From: Bacteroides cellulosilyticus
GTDB lineage: Bacteria > Bacteroidota > Bacteroidia > Bacteroidales > Bacteroidaceae
NCBI RefSeq assembly: GCF_020091405.1
Contig: NZ_CP081903.1
Span: 3,410,501 to 3,474,500, forward strand
Length of the DNA: 64,000 bases
Reading direction: 5' to 3'
Shown here: positions 62,601-64,000 of the stretch, piece after piece
How the letters are laid out: each line of letters begins with the position of its first letter
How positions within the stretch are numbered: position 1 is the first letter of the stretch
The notes under the pieces: generated by a model
The model's input: only the letters and a program-made list of their open reading frames with translations
What the model was told of the DNA's origin: nothing
The model's database searches: none
Position numbers and translations under genes: made by a program

Positions 62601-63764
62601 AGGAGCAAAGTGCGCTTTCAACGTGTTGTCCGGGGCAATTGCATAGATCCCATCATTGTCGGTACCTACCCAGAGAGTTTCGGTATGATCCTTGTATACT
62701 GACATGACGCAGTTCGAACCGATCACATTATGTACGGAAGATTTATACCCCATGTACTTGAATTTGTTGATAGTGGCAGGTATAATCATAACCCCTTTCT
62801 GGAAAAAGCCTAACCAAGTATTTCCTATTTTGTCTTTCAGAATAGAGTGTACTTTGGCTTTTTTCAGGTTAAATGTGGTGATGTTAAAATTGGCTTCCTT
62901 TATCTTTTGTTCCTGAGTATCATATATTTTTATTCCTGAACCGTCTGTACCGATAAATATCTCATTCTGATCTCCGGGATATAGAATTTTGATAGGCAAA
63001 TTTGGATTAGGAGTATATGTGATAGGAATAAATGTATCTGCTTTGTCATCATATATAAATAGCCCTTTCTTTAAACTACTCATATAAAGATTGCCTTGGT
63101 GGTCTTCACACATACTTGAAACTGTATTCTTCGCTATATCTTTTTCGCCTGAATAGTGTTTGGATTGGTTATTTTCATCAAAACGAAAGATACCATTATC
63201 ACCTGTTGATATCCATAAATTCCCTTTTTTATCTTTATATGCAGATGTGATTAAATTGCTAGGGATAAATTGGCTTATTTGCCTGGCATTTATGCTGTCT
63301 CCCTTTGTCTCCAGCAGAAACATGCTATGTCCCGAGGTACCTATTAGTATTTCTCCATTATTGCGTTCAAGTATTGTTGCTATATTGGGGGCTATCGGAG
63401 CTCCGCTGGAAAGGTACATCGGAATGGTGGTAAAGCTATCTGTTGCCCGGTCATATATTTGTAATCCGTTCAGGGAACCTATGAAAAAGCGTCCTTGACT
63501 GTCTTCATAAAGTGTACGTACGTAGTCGTTAAGTAGAGAGTGGGGGTTATCTTTTTCATTTTTGTAAACGGTGAATTTAGCACCATCATATCGATTCAAG
63601 CCGTCTTCTGTTGCAATCCATATTATTCCGTCACGATCTTGATATATTTTATTGAGCATACTGCTTGATAAGTCTTTGTCGACCGTGAACATCTTCCCTT
63701 CCTGTCCGTGAGATGTGGTGGATAAGCATAAACCTAATAGGCATAAAATAAATACAATCTTCAT
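59661..63764 (-). CDS. Hybrid two-component system regulator of the xylan locus
   Basis: Inner-membrane sensor-regulator of 1367 residues combining histidine kinase and response regulator. Order: signal peptide, periplasmic propeller repeats (about 20-640, repeated IWIGT/LWIGT motifs), Y_Y_Y domain (about 714-775), membrane segment (about 785-806), HisKA with phospho-acceptor in INISHEIRTPM (His about 838), HATPase_c (GIGLHLSRSLIELH), receiver (about 1103-1212, Asp in LIISDIMMPEMDG) and an AraC-type HTH (about 1262-1362, ITEVATLTGFTNIAYFSTAFKE). All parts are intact. This class senses oligosaccharide breakdown products; by position it should sense xylo-oligosaccharides (BACOVA_04394-like) and activate xus and GH115. 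The direct target boxes proposed are those at 31628-31677 and 36859-36929. Confidence 0.94.
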   Translation of the reverse strand: MKIVFILCLLGLCLSTTSHGQEGKMFTVDKDLSSSMLNKIYQDRDGIIWIATEDGLNRYDGAKFTVYKNEKDNPHSLLNDYVRTLYEDSQGRFFIGSLNGLQIYDRATDSFTTIPMYLSSGAPIAPNIATILERNNGEILIGTSGHSMFLLETKGDSINARQISQFIPSNLITSAYKDKKGNLWISTGDNGIFRFDENNQSKHYSGEKDIAKNTVSSMCEDHQGNLYMSSLKKGLFIYDDKADTFIPITYTPNPNLPIKILYPGDQNEIFIGTDGSGIKIYDTQEQKIKEANFNITTFNLKKAKVHSILKDKIGNTWLGFFQKGVMIIPATINKFKYMGYKSSVHNVIGSNCVMSVYKDHTETLWVGTDNDGIYAIAPDNTLKAHFAPTDDPHSVPATIMSIFEDSNYNLWIGSYLHGMARLDPKTGRCEYLKLSEQPSNLTENIYCFAEDNNKTLWIGTMGGGLFYMDINTRKVGQCSILDNNNTNWNKINMLHNSWINSLLYTDEGKLYIGTYDGLGCLDIKNMDFISPLKNRRILYEDVIYALHEGSDGIIWIGTSKGLKRLNPQSLDIQEYTIVDGLPSNYICAIKEDMDGYLWISTNYGISRFNPKNQGFINFYASDGLQGNEFSKGAGFACQQGELIFGGTNGITYFNPAEITNSNKKPEIRITDFYIHDKMVKKGMKSGSKDIVTTAVMDANHFQLSHKDNSFSIEFSAMEFFSPERITYIYRINNSNWISLQQGINRVSFSNLNPGDYTFQVKAKDNGSYSDIKEILITIYPAWYASGWAKLMYGILLIVIIYIIIIQVRHRYRARQEILEHIHAEQINEAKLQFFINISHEIRTPMSLIISPLQKLIATDKDGERQKNYHTIYRNAERILRLVNQLMDIRKIDKGQMSLKFQEVDIVGFIRDLYYTFEYQANAKHITLSFQTEMESLQAWIDPKNFDKVILNIISNAFKFTPENGKINIYLRTGNDINAPCSLQHYFEIIVEDSGIGIDPAEIGRIFERFYQIRNSHNNSNVGTGIGLHLSRSLIELHHGTIEAENNEGKPGSRFIIRLPLGKEHLSAEEIDNNPADNHSPVHITTVLPTSPVDEEDEKVRSKTKSRVLVVEDDEEIRKYICRELASDFHMSECTNGKEALAIILKKEPDLIISDIMMPEMDGLTLCKKIKQNVTINHIPIILLTAKSREEDNLEGLNMGADAYIVKPFSIEILRKTAINLIKSREILRNSFSGSQMQEQKLKKLKVQSPDDRLLDKVMKVINDNLGNPDLNVEMIATEVGISRVHLHRKLKELTNQSTRDLIRNVRLKQAASLLANQYHNITEVATLTGFTNIAYFSTAFKELYGVPPTTYMEEQQKSSSDEIEQQN

Positions 63765-63784
63765 AGTTATTAAATTAGCGTTTG

Positions 63785-63792
63785 CAAATATA
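63785..63792 (-). promoter_or_regulatory. -7 element of the regulator gene
   Basis: Minus-strand TATATTTG (plus CAAATATA), 20 bp before the regulator ATG. No good -33 element was seen. No ATGTAACAT-type box was found here, which fits constitutive low expression. Confidence 0.5.
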
Positions 63793-63938
63793 CTTAATAT
63801 CCACTATATTTCCTTTTAAAACATGAACTTATATGCCGAATTTCTTATTCAGAGTTTGCGGGGCTTTTATGTTTTTATTAATTTTGAATTCTGTGTAAAT
63901 GGTAGATACCATGTCAATTGAAAGTAATGAATTGGAAG

Positions 63939-64000
63939 ATGAATAAGAGAGAAGTTAACGAACAGATGGAGAGACAACAACCATGTTATTATCCACGGGA
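63939..64000 (+). CDS. Possible 5' end of a further gene (runs off the window)
   Basis: An ATG at 63939, preceded by GGAAG, opens a frame reading MNKREVNEQMERQQPCYYPR up to the right edge. It is too short to identify. It would be divergent from the regulator gene, with 174 bp between the two starts. The short alternative frame from 63911 (MSIESNELEDE) stops at once. Coding status is uncertain. Confidence 0.3.
   Translation, partial: MNKREVNEQMERQQPCYYPR

Overview
The window looks like chromosomal DNA of a gut Bacteroides. The evidence is tandem SusC/SusD pairs, SPII lipoproteins starting MKK/MKN, -7 promoter elements of the TAnnTTTG type, a hybrid two-component regulator, and two complete glycan-degrading loci. 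The xylan gene set suggests a xylan specialist such as the B. intestinalis, B. cellulosilyticus or B. ovatus group; this species-level guess is inference. No rRNA, tRNA, IS element, phage or CRISPR array was seen.

Layout. (1) 1-14.4 kb, plus strand: a polysaccharide utilisation locus (PUL) for N-glycans. It holds a SusC (5' end outside the window), a SusD, a GH18 endo-beta-N-acetylglucosaminidase lipoprotein, a DUF1735/LamG surface binding lipoprotein, two GH92 alpha-mannosidases, an AmpG-like MFS importer and a GH130 Man-beta-1,4-GlcNAc phosphorylase. The likely path is release of the glycan at the surface, import, mannose trimming, uptake of Man-GlcNAc and phosphorolysis in the cytoplasm. 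(2) 14.5-20.6 kb, plus: a sugar-acid module of an IlvD/Edd dehydratase, a GntP permease, an OprO/P porin and a TPR/TM/HTH regulator. (3) 20.7-30.4 kb, minus: housekeeping genes miaA, a lipid kinase, kdsA, an M16 protease, an ABC exporter pair, an NlpC/P60 lipoprotein and a TraB/GumN protein. (4) 30.4-31.8 kb: a 1.3 kb intergenic region with a likely small RNA, a small or decayed ORF and repeat arrays. (5) 31.8-63.8 kb: a large xylan PUL of GH115, a SASA esterase, the xusA-B-C-D-E and GH10 core, a frameshifted BACON-type lipoprotein, GH5, a CE1 esterase, a SASA-GH95 fusion and GH8, with a convergent hybrid two-component regulator at the end.

The most unusual content is non-coding and lies in the xylan locus. 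The GH115 and xusA promoters share ATGTAACAT-type boxes at the same distances (101, 80 and 60 bp) from a TAnnTTTG -7 element. Three other intergenic stretches (31.2, 36.3 and 51.7 kb) each carry 4-5 dyad-like units repeated at exactly 22 bp, with a different sequence in each array. These look like phased protein-binding arrays, but no function is proven by the sequence.

Limits: all family calls come from reading motifs, without database searches. Substrates are inferred from family and neighbours. Promoters, terminators and the small RNA are pattern-based predictions.
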